The notes under the pieces were generated by a model, which saw only the letters and a list, made by a program, of their open reading frames with translations, did no database searches and had not been told where the DNA came from. This document shows, one piece after another, positions 8,828 through 19,906 of a DNA stretch of 50,529 nucleotides. The stretch comes from Auritidibacter sp. Marseille-P8566 (GTDB lineage Bacteria; Actinomycetota; Actinomycetes; Actinomycetales; Microbacteriaceae), in assembly GCA_945896925.1 (NCBI GenBank), contig CAMDEV010000002.1:1-50529 (forward strand). The letters run 5' to 3'. A program made the position numbers and the translations under genes. Each line of letters opens with the position of its first letter. The stretch's first letter is position 1.

Positions 8828-9714
8828 GCGAATTTAGATCAGGCTTTGCAACCTTTGTTGGAAGACCAAACGTAGGTAAGTCAACTCTCACCAATGCTTT
8901 AGTAGGGGAGAAGATTGCCATCACTTCTTCCAAGCCACAGACAACCCGTAGGGCTATCCGAGGAATCGTAAACACCGAGAGAGCGCAAATCATCTTGGTT
9001 GACACTCCAGGACTACACAGACCTAGAACACTCCTCGGTCAAAGACTTAATCACCTAGTTGAAAACACCCTTGGTGAAGTTGATGTCATCGGGTTATGCA
9101 TTCCTGCTAACGAGAAGATAGGCCCAGGGGATGCTTTCATCAACGAACAGATTGGTGCATACCGCAGAGCTAAGTTGGTTGCCCTCGTTACTAAGAGTGA
9201 AACGGTTTCGAGAGATGCGCTAGCAAAGCAGTTAGTTGCGGTCTCTGAACTTCGTGAATGGGCTGCCATCATTCCGGTTAGCGCTGTTTCAGGGGAGCAG
9301 CTAGATGAACTCAAAGAGGTTCTAGGTACTCTGCTTCCTGTCTCTAAAGCGCTATACCCAACGGACATGGCAACTGAGGAAACCCTAGAAGAACGCATCT
9401 GTGAGCTCATCAGAGAAGCCTCTCTAGAAGACTCAAGAGAAGAACTTCCGCACTCTCTGGCTGTGACCATTGACGAGATGGGTAAGAGAGAAGATTCCAA
9501 CATCTTTGACATCCACGCCAATCTTTGGGTGGAAAGAGATAGCCAAAAGGCTATTGTTATCGGCAAGGGTGGCTCTAGGCTCAAGCAGATTGGCTCTGAG
9601 GCCAGGGTTGAGATCGAGAAGCTTCTAGGTCACAAGGTGATGCTCAGAATTCATGTGAAGGTAGCACCTGATTGGCAGAGAGACCCTAAACAACTGGGTC
9701 GCTTGGGAATGTAA
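8824..9714 (+). CDS. era: GTPase Era, with an inferred CTG start
   Basis: Era binds 16S rRNA and assists 30S assembly. G1 is GRPNVGKS, G3 is DTPG, and G5 is VSAVS; a C-terminal KH domain has the GKGG loop (VIGKGGSRLKQIG). The G4 motif reads TKSE rather than NKxD. The frame closes upstream at a TAG (8797-8799), and between it and the P-loop there is no ATG, GTG or TTG; the only plausible start is CTG at 8824, which overlaps the preceding stop as CTGA exactly like the ATGA and GTGA junctions nearby. It yields the usual N-terminus ending in EFRSGFATFVGRPNVGKS. A TTG at 8995 would remove the P-loop and is not credible. Confidence 0.9.
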   Translation: MSEFRSGFATFVGRPNVGKSTLTNALVGEKIAITSSKPQTTRRAIRGIVNTERAQIILVDTPGLHRPRTLLGQRLNHLVENTLGEVDVIGLCIPANEKIGPGDAFINEQIGAYRRAKLVALVTKSETVSRDALAKQLVAVSELREWAAIIPVSAVSGEQLDELKEVLGTLLPVSKALYPTDMATEETLEERICELIREASLEDSREELPHSLAVTIDEMGKREDSNIFDIHANLWVERDSQKAIVIGKGGSRLKQIGSEARVEIEKLLGHKVMLRIHVKVAPDWQRDPKQLGRLGM

Positions 9715-9734
9715 GGCTGTGTTAGCCTAGGTTT

Positions 9735-11611
<1,877 letters not shown>

Positions 11612-11621
11612 TACTTGAATA

Positions 11622-12347
11622 GTGCCAACCTATCGAGATGAAGCAGTTGTTCTGCGTACCCACAAACTGGGTGAAGCAGATCGTATTGTCACTCTGCTCA
11701 CTCGTTATCACGGTCAAGTTAGAGCTGTTGCTAAAGGGGTTAGAAGAACTGCCTCAAAGATTGGCTCAAGACTTGAACCATTCATGGTTGCGGACATCCA
11801 GTTCTACGAAGGTAGAAATCTAGATACCGTAACCCAGGTTGAATCCATTGGTGCATACGGTTCTGCAATATCTGATGACTATGGTTCTTTCACTGTTGCC
11901 AATGTCATGGCAGAGACAGCAATGAGGCTTACCGGAGATGAGCGAGCAACTCAGCAGTATTTGCTTCTTGTTGGTGGGCTTAGATCTCTAGCAAACAAAG
12001 AACATAAGCCGGAACAGATTCTTGATAGCTATCTGCTTAGAGCTTTAGCTGTTGCTGGTTGGGCTCCTAACTTTGCTGATTGCACAGGGTGCAATATGGC
12101 AGGACCGCATCAGGCATTCGTTATTCAAACCGGTGGTGTCGTCTGTGATTCTTGTATGCCTCCAGGGGCAGCGATTATTAATAAAGAGGTAACTGTGTTG
12201 CTGGGAGCATTGCTTTCCGGTGAGTGGGAGCATGTTGAGGCAGCCACGGAGCAGGCTAGGTCTTCTGCATCGGCTATCGTAAGTGCATACAGTCAATGGC
12301 ATATTGATCGAGGTTTGAAGTCGATGAATCACTTGGAGCGCATGTGA
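11622..12347 (+). CDS. recO: DNA repair protein RecO
   Basis: RecO loads RecA on single-stranded DNA with RecR. The N-terminal OB-fold shows [20 protein letters not shown] and the family sequence [17 protein letters not shown] zinc finger near residues 150-180 has CTGC and CDSC pairs. Start is GTG at 11622. The gene overlaps uppS by four bases (GTGA), as is typical for actinobacteria. Confidence 0.93.
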   Translation: MPTYRDEAVVLRTHKLGEADRIVTLLTRYHGQVRAVAKGVRRTASKIGSRLEPFMVADIQFYEGRNLDTVTQVESIGAYGSAISDDYGSFTVANVMAETAMRLTGDERATQQYLLLVGGLRSLANKEHKPEQILDSYLLRALAVAGWAPNFADCTGCNMAGPHQAFVIQTGGVVCDSCMPPGAAIINKEVTVLLGALLSGEWEHVEAATEQARSSASAIVSAYSQWHIDRGLKSMNHLERM

Positions 12348-13087
12348 GTAAGAAGTTCTCTGATGTCCCAGAGCACATTGCCATCGTTATGGATGGTAAT
12401 GGTCGCTGGGCTAATGCCAGAGGTCTCACTAGAGTCGAAGGTCACCGTGCCGGTGAAGCAGCTCTAATGGATGTTATTGAAGGCGCAATCAAAGCCGGAG
12501 TGAAGTATTTAACAGTTTTTGCTTTCTCAACTGAGAACTGGAAGAGATCTCCAGATGAGGTTAAGTTCCTAATGAACTACAACCGAGAAGTGCTCAGACG
12601 TAGAAGAGATCAGCTAAACGGTTGGAATGTGAAGATCCGCTGGGCAGGTAGAAGGCCTAAGCTTTGGCCAACTGTTATTGATGAACTGCTGACAGCTGAA
12701 AAGCTCACCGCAAAGAACACCGGCCTTACCTTCACAATGTGTGTGAACTATGGCTCAAGAATCGAAATCCTCGATGCTGTCAATCAGATTGTCGAAGACA
12801 GTAACTCAGGCAAACTCAAAGGTAAGGTCACTGAGAAGACCATCCAGAAGTATTTGCTGACTAAGAACCTGCCCGATGTTGACCTCTTCATTCGTTCTAG
12901 TGGGGAGCAGCGCATCAGCAACTTCCTGCTTTGGCAATCTGCGTACGCTGAGTTCGTCTTCCTTGATGTCCTGTGGCCAGACTTCAATAGAGAGCACCTC
13001 TGGGGAGCTATCGAGCAGTATGCCAAGCGCAATAGACGCTTCGGTGGGGCAGTGGACAAGCCTAAGAAAGCCAAGCGCTCAGGCTAA
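12344..13087 (+). CDS. uppS: Isoprenyl transferase (cis-prenyl diphosphate synthase, UppS)
   Basis: Makes the polyprenyl diphosphate lipid carrier for peptidoglycan and glycan assembly. The catalytic MDGNGRWA (Asp17) and GHRAG are near the start, and [18 protein letters not shown] and the following FLDVLWPDF are in the C-terminal half. Start is a GTG overlapping the recO stop. At 247 residues it has the normal length; chain length of the product cannot be read from sequence alone. Confidence 0.95.
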   Translation: MSKKFSDVPEHIAIVMDGNGRWANARGLTRVEGHRAGEAALMDVIEGAIKAGVKYLTVFAFSTENWKRSPDEVKFLMNYNREVLRRRRDQLNGWNVKIRWAGRRPKLWPTVIDELLTAEKLTAKNTGLTFTMCVNYGSRIEILDAVNQIVEDSNSGKLKGKVTEKTIQKYLLTKNLPDVDLFIRSSGEQRISNFLLWQSAYAEFVFLDVLWPDFNREHLWGAIEQYAKRNRRFGGAVDKPKKAKRSG

Positions 13088-13135
13088 ACTTATCTAGCAC
13101 CGTAAGCCAACGGCGCTAAACAATAGGGAGCAACA

Positions 13136-14515
13136 ATGGCCACCCCAACACGTCTTGACTCAGTCATTTCTCTCGCTAAGCGCAGAGGTTTTGTCTTTCC
13201 AGCAGGTGAAATCTACGGTGGAACACGTTCTGCCTGGGATTACGGACCTTTGGGAGTCGAACTCAAAGAGAACATCAAACGCCAGTGGTGGCGAGCAATC
13301 GTAAACTCCCGTGAAGACATCGTAGGTCTAGATAGCTCGGTAATCCTTCCTCGCAAGGTCTGGGAATCTTCAGGTCACGTCAAAGAGTTCGTTGACCCAC
13401 TAATTGAGTGCACCTCTTGTCACAAGAGATTTAGAGCTGATCACCTAGAAGAAGCATTTGAAGAGAAGAAGGGCAGAGCACCTTCTTCAATGAGTGAAAT
13501 TGCCTGCCCTAACTGTGGTGGCAAAGAAACTTGGACCGAACCTAAGCTATTCAATGGACTTCTAAAGACCTATCTAGGTCCAGTTGAGGATGAGTCTGGA
13601 CTGCACTATCTGCGCCCTGAAACAGCTCAGGGTATCTTTGTGAACTTTGCCAATGTGCTAGGGGCTTCAAGAATGAAGCCACCATTCGGCATTGGTCAAA
13701 TCGGTAAGTCATTCAGAAACGAAATCACCCCAGGTAACTTCATCTTTAGGACTAGAGAGTTCGAACAGATGGAAATGGAATTCTTTGTTGAGCCAGGAAC
13801 AGATGAAACTTGGCACGACTACTGGATCAACGAAAGACTGAACTGGTATTTAGATCTAGGTATCGATAAAGATAACCTTCGTTTGTTTGAACACCCGAAG
13901 GAAAAGCTTTCACACTATTCCAAGCGAACAGTTGACATTGAATACAAGTTCGGTTTCCAAGGTTCAGAGTTTGGTGAGCTAGAAGGTATTGCTAACCGAA
14001 CAGACTTTGACCTAACTACCCACTCTCGTGAATCAGGTGTTGACCTTTCATACTTCGATCAGGCTAAGGGTGAGCGTTGGACTCCTTACGTGATTGAACC
14101 AGCTGCTGGTCTTACCCGTTCACTTATGGCATTCCTAGTTGATGCCTATGCTGAAGATGAAGCACCTAACACCAAGGGCGGTGTTGATGTGAGAACTGTT
14201 CTGCGTTTGGACTATCGACTAGCACCGGTAAAGGTCGCGGTTCTTCCGCTTTCACGTAACGAAGATCTATCGCCAGTTGCTAAGAACCTAGCTCAAGATC
14301 TTCGTGGACATTGGAACATTGAGTTTGATGACTCTGGTGCCATTGGTAGAAGATACCGTCGTCAGGATGAGATCGGAACTCCGTTCTGTGTGACTGTCGA
14401 CTTTGATTCTCTTGAGGATCAAGCTGTGACAGTTCGTGAACGAGACACCATGGCTCAGGAGAGAGTATCGCTAGATAAACTCCGCGGATACTTGGCTGAG
14501 AAGCTAGTCAAATAA
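13136..14515 (+). CDS. glyS: Glycyl-tRNA synthetase (single-chain type)
   Basis: A class II synthetase that charges tRNA-Gly; the 459-residue dimeric form found in actinobacteria. Signatures include [20 protein letters not shown], the zinc-binding CTSCHKRF and [37 protein letters not shown] (motif 2) and the C-terminal anticodon-binding domain ([14 protein letters not shown]). A good GGGAG lies before the ATG. It stands 48 bases after uppS with no T-box or other visible leader. Confidence 0.97.
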   Translation: MATPTRLDSVISLAKRRGFVFPAGEIYGGTRSAWDYGPLGVELKENIKRQWWRAIVNSREDIVGLDSSVILPRKVWESSGHVKEFVDPLIECTSCHKRFRADHLEEAFEEKKGRAPSSMSEIACPNCGGKETWTEPKLFNGLLKTYLGPVEDESGLHYLRPETAQGIFVNFANVLGASRMKPPFGIGQIGKSFRNEITPGNFIFRTREFEQMEMEFFVEPGTDETWHDYWINERLNWYLDLGIDKDNLRLFEHPKEKLSHYSKRTVDIEYKFGFQGSEFGELEGIANRTDFDLTTHSRESGVDLSYFDQAKGERWTPYVIEPAAGLTRSLMAFLVDAYAEDEAPNTKGGVDVRTVLRLDYRLAPVKVAVLPLSRNEDLSPVAKNLAQDLRGHWNIEFDDSGAIGRRYRRQDEIGTPFCVTVDFDSLEDQAVTVRERDTMAQERVSLDKLRGYLAEKLVK

Positions 14516-14521
14516 CCTAAC

Positions 14522-15688
14522 GTGAATACACCAGCACTTCAGTATGGCGAGATTGCGATAAGCATTCCTGTCGTCTTAGCCCCGATGGCAGGGATAACCA
14601 ACACCGCCTTCAGAAGGCTATGTCGTGAGTATGGTGGTGGGTTATACGTATCTGAGATGGTGACCTCTCGTGCTCTAGTGGAAAGAACTGAAGAGTCAAT
14701 GCGACTTATCGGGCATCACGAGAGTGAAGGAACCAGATCTGTTCAGCTCTACGGAGTTGATCCAAAGACAATTGCAGAGGCAGTAACAATGCTGGTGGCT
14801 GAAGATAGAGCAGATCACATTGACTTGAACTTTGGTTGCCCTGTTCCTAAAGTCACGCGTAAAGGTGGTGGGGCAGCGCTTCCTTATAAGCAAGATCTGT
14901 TCTCTGCAATTGTGAATGCCGCTGTTAGAGCCGCTGGAGATATTCCAGTGACAGTCAAGATGCGTAAAGGTATTGACGCGGATCACCTAACTTTTTTGGA
15001 TGCAGGAAAAGCAGCTAGAGATGCCGGTGTTGCAGCAGTTGCACTGCACGCTAGAACCGCATCCGAGTATTACTCAGGTAACGCTGACTGGTCAGCGATT
15101 GCAGAGCTAAAGAACTCGCTCAGTGATGTTCAAGTGCTAGGCAATGGTGACATTTGGTCTGCAGGAGATGCCATCAGAATGATGCGTGAAACTGGCTGCA
15201 ATGGAGTAGTTGTTGGTAGAGGCTGCCTAGGTAGACCTTGGCTTTTTGCTGACCTGCAGGCAGCTTTTGAAGAGTATGCGAAGAACCCAAACTCTGATGC
15301 AGCCATTGATCCAGTCCAACCAAACCTTGGCCAAGTTGCGACGGCATTCAAGAAGCATGCAGAGTTACTGGTTGAGTTCTTTGAATCTGAAGAGCGAGCC
15401 TGTCGAGACATTAGAAAACACGTTGCCTGGTATTTCAAGGGTTATCCAGTTGGTGGAGAGTTCAGAGCATCACTTGCTCAGGTTGAATCACTTCAGCAGA
15501 TGGATGATATTTTGGGGACTATCGACTGGTCTGCTCCATACCCAGGTGAGCTAGCCGAAGGTCCGAGAGGACGCCTAGGGGGAGCTAAAGTCTGTGCTCT
15601 GCCAGAGAATTGGTTGCAATCAAGAGAACTTCAGGGAGACCAGCGTAAAGTGCTCTTAGAAGCAGAACTATCGGTATCGGGAGGATGA
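14522..15688 (+). CDS. dusB: tRNA-dihydrouridine synthase (DusB type)
   Basis: A flavin enzyme reducing specific tRNA uridines to dihydrouridine. The FMN barrel begins with VLAPMAGITNTAFRRLCR; the catalytic cysteine is in NFGCPVPKVTRKGGGAAL; and VKMRKGID, HARTA and GNGDI are present. The C-terminal helical tRNA-binding domain follows (HVAWYFKGYP). Start is a GTG six bases after the glyS stop. In actinobacteria this gene commonly sits beside the dGTPase gene, as here. Confidence 0.93.
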   Translation: MNTPALQYGEIAISIPVVLAPMAGITNTAFRRLCREYGGGLYVSEMVTSRALVERTEESMRLIGHHESEGTRSVQLYGVDPKTIAEAVTMLVAEDRADHIDLNFGCPVPKVTRKGGGAALPYKQDLFSAIVNAAVRAAGDIPVTVKMRKGIDADHLTFLDAGKAARDAGVAAVALHARTASEYYSGNADWSAIAELKNSLSDVQVLGNGDIWSAGDAIRMMRETGCNGVVVGRGCLGRPWLFADLQAAFEEYAKNPNSDAAIDPVQPNLGQVATAFKKHAELLVEFFESEERACRDIRKHVAWYFKGYPVGGEFRASLAQVESLQQMDDILGTIDWSAPYPGELAEGPRGRLGGAKVCALPENWLQSRELQGDQRKVLLEAELSVSGG

Positions 15689-15694
15689 TCAGAC

Positions 15695-16960
15695 ATGGCT
15701 GAATACAGCGACTTTGATCGTGAAAGATTCCTTACCGAGAGTGGTACCAGTAGAAGTGCTAGAACTGAATTTGCTAGAGACAGAGCGAGAGTTACCCACT
15801 CATCAGCGCTAAGAAGACTTGGAGCAAAGACTCAGGTTCTAGCACCAGGAGCTGGAGACTTTGCTAGAACACGGCTAACTCACTCTTTGGAAGTTGCTCA
15901 AGTTGGGCGCGAGATGGCCGTCGAGTTTGGAATTGATCCAGATGTTGTTGACACTGCTTGCTTGGCTCACGACCTAGGTCATCCACCTTTTGGTCACAAC
16001 GGTGAGAAAGCACTGAATGAGTGGTCACAGGATTTTGGTGGCTTTGAAGGCAACGCTCAAACCCTGAGGTTGATTACCCGTATCGAGCAGAAGGTTTATG
16101 ACTCAAGCGGACAGTCTTTTGGATTGAATCTAACCAGAGCAACCTTGGATGCTTGCTGTAAATATCCTTGGACTAGAGAGTTTGCAGTGAATGACACTGG
16201 AGCAGACAGGTCAGTGAAGTTCGGTGTCTACGAAGATGATGTTCCTATTTTCAACTGGATCAGAAATGGAGCGCCAGATCGTTTGAAGTGCTTTGAAGCA
16301 CAGATTATGGACTTCTCTGATGACGTCGCTTATTCAGTGCACGACTTCGAAGATGCAATCGTAGAGGGCTTTATTCAGCTTGAAGAACTTACTGTTCAAG
16401 CTAATGAGGATGCAATCGTCACTGAGATTGAACGCTGGAATGGTAATCGTATTCCTAGACATGAACTGGTTTCAGCAATGAACAGACTGCAGAGTAATCA
16501 GTTCTGGCTAAACACTTGGCAGGGTGAACCAAGCCAAGCCGGTCAGTTGAAGAATCTAACCTCTAACGTGATTGGCTCATTTGTTTCTAGAACAACTGAA
16601 GCAACCTTTGCTAGCAACCCTGGTTCTACCTTTGCAAGATACGCAGCAGATGTTGTCGTGCCACCAGAGGTTGAAGCAGAGATAGCCATCTTCAAGGGTT
16701 TGGTTTCATACTTCCTAATGTCAGCAAGAGATAGACAGACATACTACGAGTGGCAGCGAGTACTTCTAATTGAACTTGCAGATGAACTACTTGCTACTAA
16801 TGGTGAATACCTAGACCCATTCTCGAGAATCGCCTGGGCTAATGCTAAAGATGAAGTGCAGAAGCACAGAGTGATTGTTGATCAGATTGCAGTATTCACG
16901 GATGCTGCTGCACTGAAACTGCATAACGGACTTATTGGCTCGAAGCGAAGAAGCTTCTAA
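15695..16960 (+). CDS. dgt: Deoxyguanosinetriphosphate triphosphohydrolase-like protein
   Basis: An HD-domain phosphohydrolase that cleaves dNTPs to nucleoside and triphosphate. The metal ligands are seen in RTRLTHSLEVAQVGR and CLAHDLGHPPFGHNGE, with further conserved DFSDDVAYSVHDFED. At 421 residues it matches the type 2 dGTPase-like group. Its stop overlaps the dnaG ATG by one base, the usual dgt-dnaG pairing. Confidence 0.93.
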   Translation: MAEYSDFDRERFLTESGTSRSARTEFARDRARVTHSSALRRLGAKTQVLAPGAGDFARTRLTHSLEVAQVGREMAVEFGIDPDVVDTACLAHDLGHPPFGHNGEKALNEWSQDFGGFEGNAQTLRLITRIEQKVYDSSGQSFGLNLTRATLDACCKYPWTREFAVNDTGADRSVKFGVYEDDVPIFNWIRNGAPDRLKCFEAQIMDFSDDVAYSVHDFEDAIVEGFIQLEELTVQANEDAIVTEIERWNGNRIPRHELVSAMNRLQSNQFWLNTWQGEPSQAGQLKNLTSNVIGSFVSRTTEATFASNPGSTFARYAADVVVPPEVEAEIAIFKGLVSYFLMSARDRQTYYEWQRVLLIELADELLATNGEYLDPFSRIAWANAKDEVQKHRVIVDQIAVFTDAAALKLHNGLIGSKRRSF

Positions 16961-18825
16961 TGGCAGGCAGAATTCCACCTCGAGATATCGAGGCTATTAA
17001 ACACCGCACCAACATCGCAGACATAGTTGGGGAGTATGTTCAGCTGAAGGGAGCAAGTGTTGGTTCGTTAAAAGGTTTATGTCCTTTCCATGATGAGAAG
17101 TCACCTTCGTTTAACGTCCGCCCTGATCAAGGTTTTTACCACTGCTTTGGTTGTGGCGAAGGTGGCGATGTATACAAGTTCCTACAAAAGCTAGAAAACA
17201 TTACTTTTTACGAAGCTGTTGAGAAGTGTGCTGCCAAGATCTCTTACCAAATCACCTACGAGGCTGGTTCTGGAAGAGATGAGGGAGTCAATCGTGCCAG
17301 GTTGCTAGCTGCTAACGAAGCGGCAGCAAAATACTTCCAGCAGCAGTTAGATACTCCTGAAGCTCAAACTGCTAGAGAGTTTCTAACCCAGAGAAAATTT
17401 GATCAAGCAGCCTCTGTTCACTTTGGCTTGGGTTATGCACCTAAAGGCTGGAATGGTCTTGGGGATGCCCTAAAGGCTCAGGGTTTTACTGAGGAAGAAC
17501 TAGTCAAGGTAGACCTTGTTGTCTCTAAAGAGGGCAAGAGCTACGACAAGTTCAGAGGAAGACTGGTCTGGCCGATTAGGGATGCAACGAACTCTGTAAT
17601 TGGCTTCGGTGCACGAAAGATTTACGAAGATGATCCGCTGGCTAAATACATCAACACTGGAGAGACACCGGTCTATCACAAATCCCAGGTTCTCTACGGT
17701 TTAGATCTTGCTAAGAAAGACATAGCGTCTAAGCGTCAAGTAGTTGTCGTTGAAGGTTATACAGATGTGATGGCCTGTCACCTTGCTGGTATCACAACAG
17801 CAGTTGCTACTTGTGGAACTGCTTTTGGTGATGACCACATTAGAAGAATCAACCAACTCTTTGGCTCTAGTGATGCACCTGCTCAAGTGATCTTTACTTT
17901 CGATCCTGATGCAGCTGGTCAGAAAGCTGCGATGAGAGCTTTTGAGAGTTCCGGGAAGTTCATCGCCAGCACTTTCGTTGCGGTTGGACCAGAGGGGCTT
18001 GACCCTTGTGATCTAAGAATCAGCAGAGGTGATAGCGCAGTGCTTCAGATGATTGAAACTAAAAGACCAATCTATGAGTTTGCTTTAGACCAAAAGATTT
18101 CAGGTCACGATCTAACTTCATACCCAGGCAGGTTATCTGCGGCAACTGCAGCTGTTAGCGTCCTAACTAAGATTTCTGATCTAGGGGCAAGAGAAGAATA
18201 TGTTCGAATTCTTGCTGGCAAGGTACAACTTGGTAGCGATGAAATCAACCGCCTTCTTTCAGCTGAAGTAGCAAAACTTAGAAGCTCCGCAGTTGCCGGA
18301 GCTAGACGTGGAATGGACATCGACCCAGGTGAGCCACCACTTCCTGAGGATGCACCAGAGTTCCCTGCACCCAATTTGAATGATCCAAACACCAGGCTCG
18401 AACAAGAAGTCCTCGCAGTTATTTTGCAAGCACCAACTTCGCTTACTGAAGAAGGTGTTTTGCTTATTTGCCAACAGATGTTTGCAACACCTGCGTATGT
18501 GGTTATTGCAGACGCTGCCGCTCAGTCAATCGCATCGTTAAAGCAAGCTGACTGGTTCACCCAGATTGTTTCTAAGACTCCAGAAGTGCTGCATAATCTA
18601 CTTCGTCAGTTAGCAGCCAAAGAATTACCGATCAGAGATGCAGAGCAACTAAATGAATATGCTCTAAGCGTGGTGAACTCTGCACGCAAGAAGATAATGA
18701 TGAGGCAGAAGAGTGCACTTGTTGCGGCTCTTGGTTCATTGGATGTTGAAGCTCAACCAGATGAGCACAATCGCATTCAGCAGGCATTGGTTGTTCTAGA
18801 GGGTCAGATTAGGTCCATAGAGTGA
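16960..18825 (+). CDS. dnaG: DNA primase DnaG
   Basis: Synthesises RNA primers for replication. The CHC2 zinc finger uses Cys41, His44, Cys62 and Cys65 (CPFHDEKSPSF, then YHCFGCGEGGD). The catalytic core has RGRLVWPIRD and the TOPRIM motifs VVVEGYTDVMA and FDPDAAGQKAA. The C-terminal helicase-interacting region follows. Length 621 is normal. The next gene begins with a GTG overlapping this stop. Confidence 0.96.
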   Translation: MAGRIPPRDIEAIKHRTNIADIVGEYVQLKGASVGSLKGLCPFHDEKSPSFNVRPDQGFYHCFGCGEGGDVYKFLQKLENITFYEAVEKCAAKISYQITYEAGSGRDEGVNRARLLAANEAAAKYFQQQLDTPEAQTAREFLTQRKFDQAASVHFGLGYAPKGWNGLGDALKAQGFTEEELVKVDLVVSKEGKSYDKFRGRLVWPIRDATNSVIGFGARKIYEDDPLAKYINTGETPVYHKSQVLYGLDLAKKDIASKRQVVVVEGYTDVMACHLAGITTAVATCGTAFGDDHIRRINQLFGSSDAPAQVIFTFDPDAAGQKAAMRAFESSGKFIASTFVAVGPEGLDPCDLRISRGDSAVLQMIETKRPIYEFALDQKISGHDLTSYPGRLSAATAAVSVLTKISDLGAREEYVRILAGKVQLGSDEINRLLSAEVAKLRSSAVAGARRGMDIDPGEPPLPEDAPEFPAPNLNDPNTRLEQEVLAVILQAPTSLTEEGVLLICQQMFATPAYVVIADAAAQSIASLKQADWFTQIVSKTPEVLHNLLRQLAAKELPIRDAEQLNEYALSVVNSARKKIMMRQKSALVAALGSLDVEAQPDEHNRIQQALVVLEGQIRSIE

Positions 18826-19742
18826 GTATCGATCTAAAGAAGGTTGCGATAGAACCTAAATCTTTTCCTGCCTATGAAGAAGCTGTAATTCAATCTGGCT
18901 GCTTGGTTTCCAAACTGGATGAATCAGTTGGTGCTCTGATTTGGACAGATTATGCGAACCCTAAAGGTTTAGCTGATGCTATTGCTAGTAATCCGCAGCT
19001 CACTTTTGTTCAATTACCGTTTGCGGGGGTGGATGCTTTTACCGAAGTGCTTTCGGCACCCGTTCGATTTGCTTGTGCAAAGGGTTCATACCGTGAACCG
19101 GTAGCTGAACACGCTTTGACTTTAGCGCTGTCTCTAGCCCGAGTAATACCTGAGCGTGTTCGAGCAAAGAGCTGGGGCAGGAAGTTCGCCGACTCTTTGT
19201 ATGACGCCAATGTTTTGATTGTTGGTGCCGGTGGCATTACTGAAGAACTAATCGGTTTACTAAAACCATTCCGTTCAAAGATCACCGTAGTTAGAAACCA
19301 GGTTCAGCCATTGGCAGGAGCTGATGTAGTCCTAGGTTTAGAGTCTCTTAATGAAGCTCTTCCTGAGGCAGACTTCGTCTTTTTAGCCTGTTCCCTGACA
19401 GATAAAACTAGGGGTTTATTCAACCTAGATAGGTTCGCTAAGTTCAAGCCCACTGCCTATTTCATCAACATTGCTAGGGGGCCGATTGTTGTAACGGATG
19501 ACCTAGTGGTTGCCCTAAATGCAGGTCTGATTGCAGGGGCTGGGGTGGATGTGACTGACCCAGAGCCACTACCCGATGGTCATGCACTCTGGGAGGCACA
19601 GAACGTCATAATCACCCCTCACACGGCCGATACCAATGCACAGGTCATCAGGATGTTCTCCATTCGTATCAAGGAGAATCTGGCCGCTTATCAGGGTTTA
19701 GGGGACTGGGTAGGGCTAGTTGACCCAGAACTTGGTTACTAA
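18822..19742 (+). CDS. D-isomer-specific 2-hydroxyacid dehydrogenase
   Basis: A 306-residue NAD(P)-dependent oxidoreductase. The Rossmann fold shows LIVGAGGITEELIGLL. The catalytic triad sits in INIARGPIVVTDDLV (Arg), DVTDPEPLPDGHALW (Glu) and VIITPHTAD (His). The N-terminal domain is short and divergent, as in the YcdW-like and similar groups, so the substrate cannot be stated; phosphoglycerate dehydrogenase is unlikely because no regulatory domain follows. It overlaps dnaG by four bases and is probably cotranscribed. Confidence 0.85.
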   Translation: MSIDLKKVAIEPKSFPAYEEAVIQSGCLVSKLDESVGALIWTDYANPKGLADAIASNPQLTFVQLPFAGVDAFTEVLSAPVRFACAKGSYREPVAEHALTLALSLARVIPERVRAKSWGRKFADSLYDANVLIVGAGGITEELIGLLKPFRSKITVVRNQVQPLAGADVVLGLESLNEALPEADFVFLACSLTDKTRGLFNLDRFAKFKPTAYFINIARGPIVVTDDLVVALNAGLIAGAGVDVTDPEPLPDGHALWEAQNVIITPHTADTNAQVIRMFSIRIKENLAAYQGLGDWVGLVDPELGY

Positions 19743-19804
19743 TACCTAGTGTTAGCGGCATCCCATAGTTTTTGGTAAAGTATTCAGGTTGCCTAAAGCA
19801 ATAT

Positions 19805-19880
19805 TCCTCGGTAGCTCAATTGGCAGAGCAATCGGCTGTTAACCGATAGGTTCTTGGTTCGAGTCCAAGCCGGGGAGCCA
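19805..19880 (+). tRNA. tRNA-Asn (GTT)
   Basis: A complete 76-base cloverleaf. Acceptor TCCTCGG pairs with CCGGGGA, the anticodon stem ATCGG/CCGAT encloses loop CTGTTAA, and the anticodon GTT is at 19838-19840. The 3' CCA is encoded. Confidence 0.97.
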
Positions 19881-19906
19881 TATAAGTCCCAACTTTGGAG
19901 GAGCCC

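Noticed and set aside
8817-8837. ATG 8817 as era start through a frameshift
   Set aside because: This frame gives MATERI and then a stop. A CTGA overlap explains the junction without assuming a sequencing error, though the error remains possible.
9051-9584. A 177-codon frame on the minus strand inside era
   Set aside because: It is antisense to conserved era sequence, is Ser-rich and low in complexity, and has no recognisable domain.
8995-9714. Short era starting at TTG 8995
   Set aside because: It would delete the P-loop GRPNVGKS that is encoded in the same frame just upstream; the longer frame from CTG 8824 is clearly coding.
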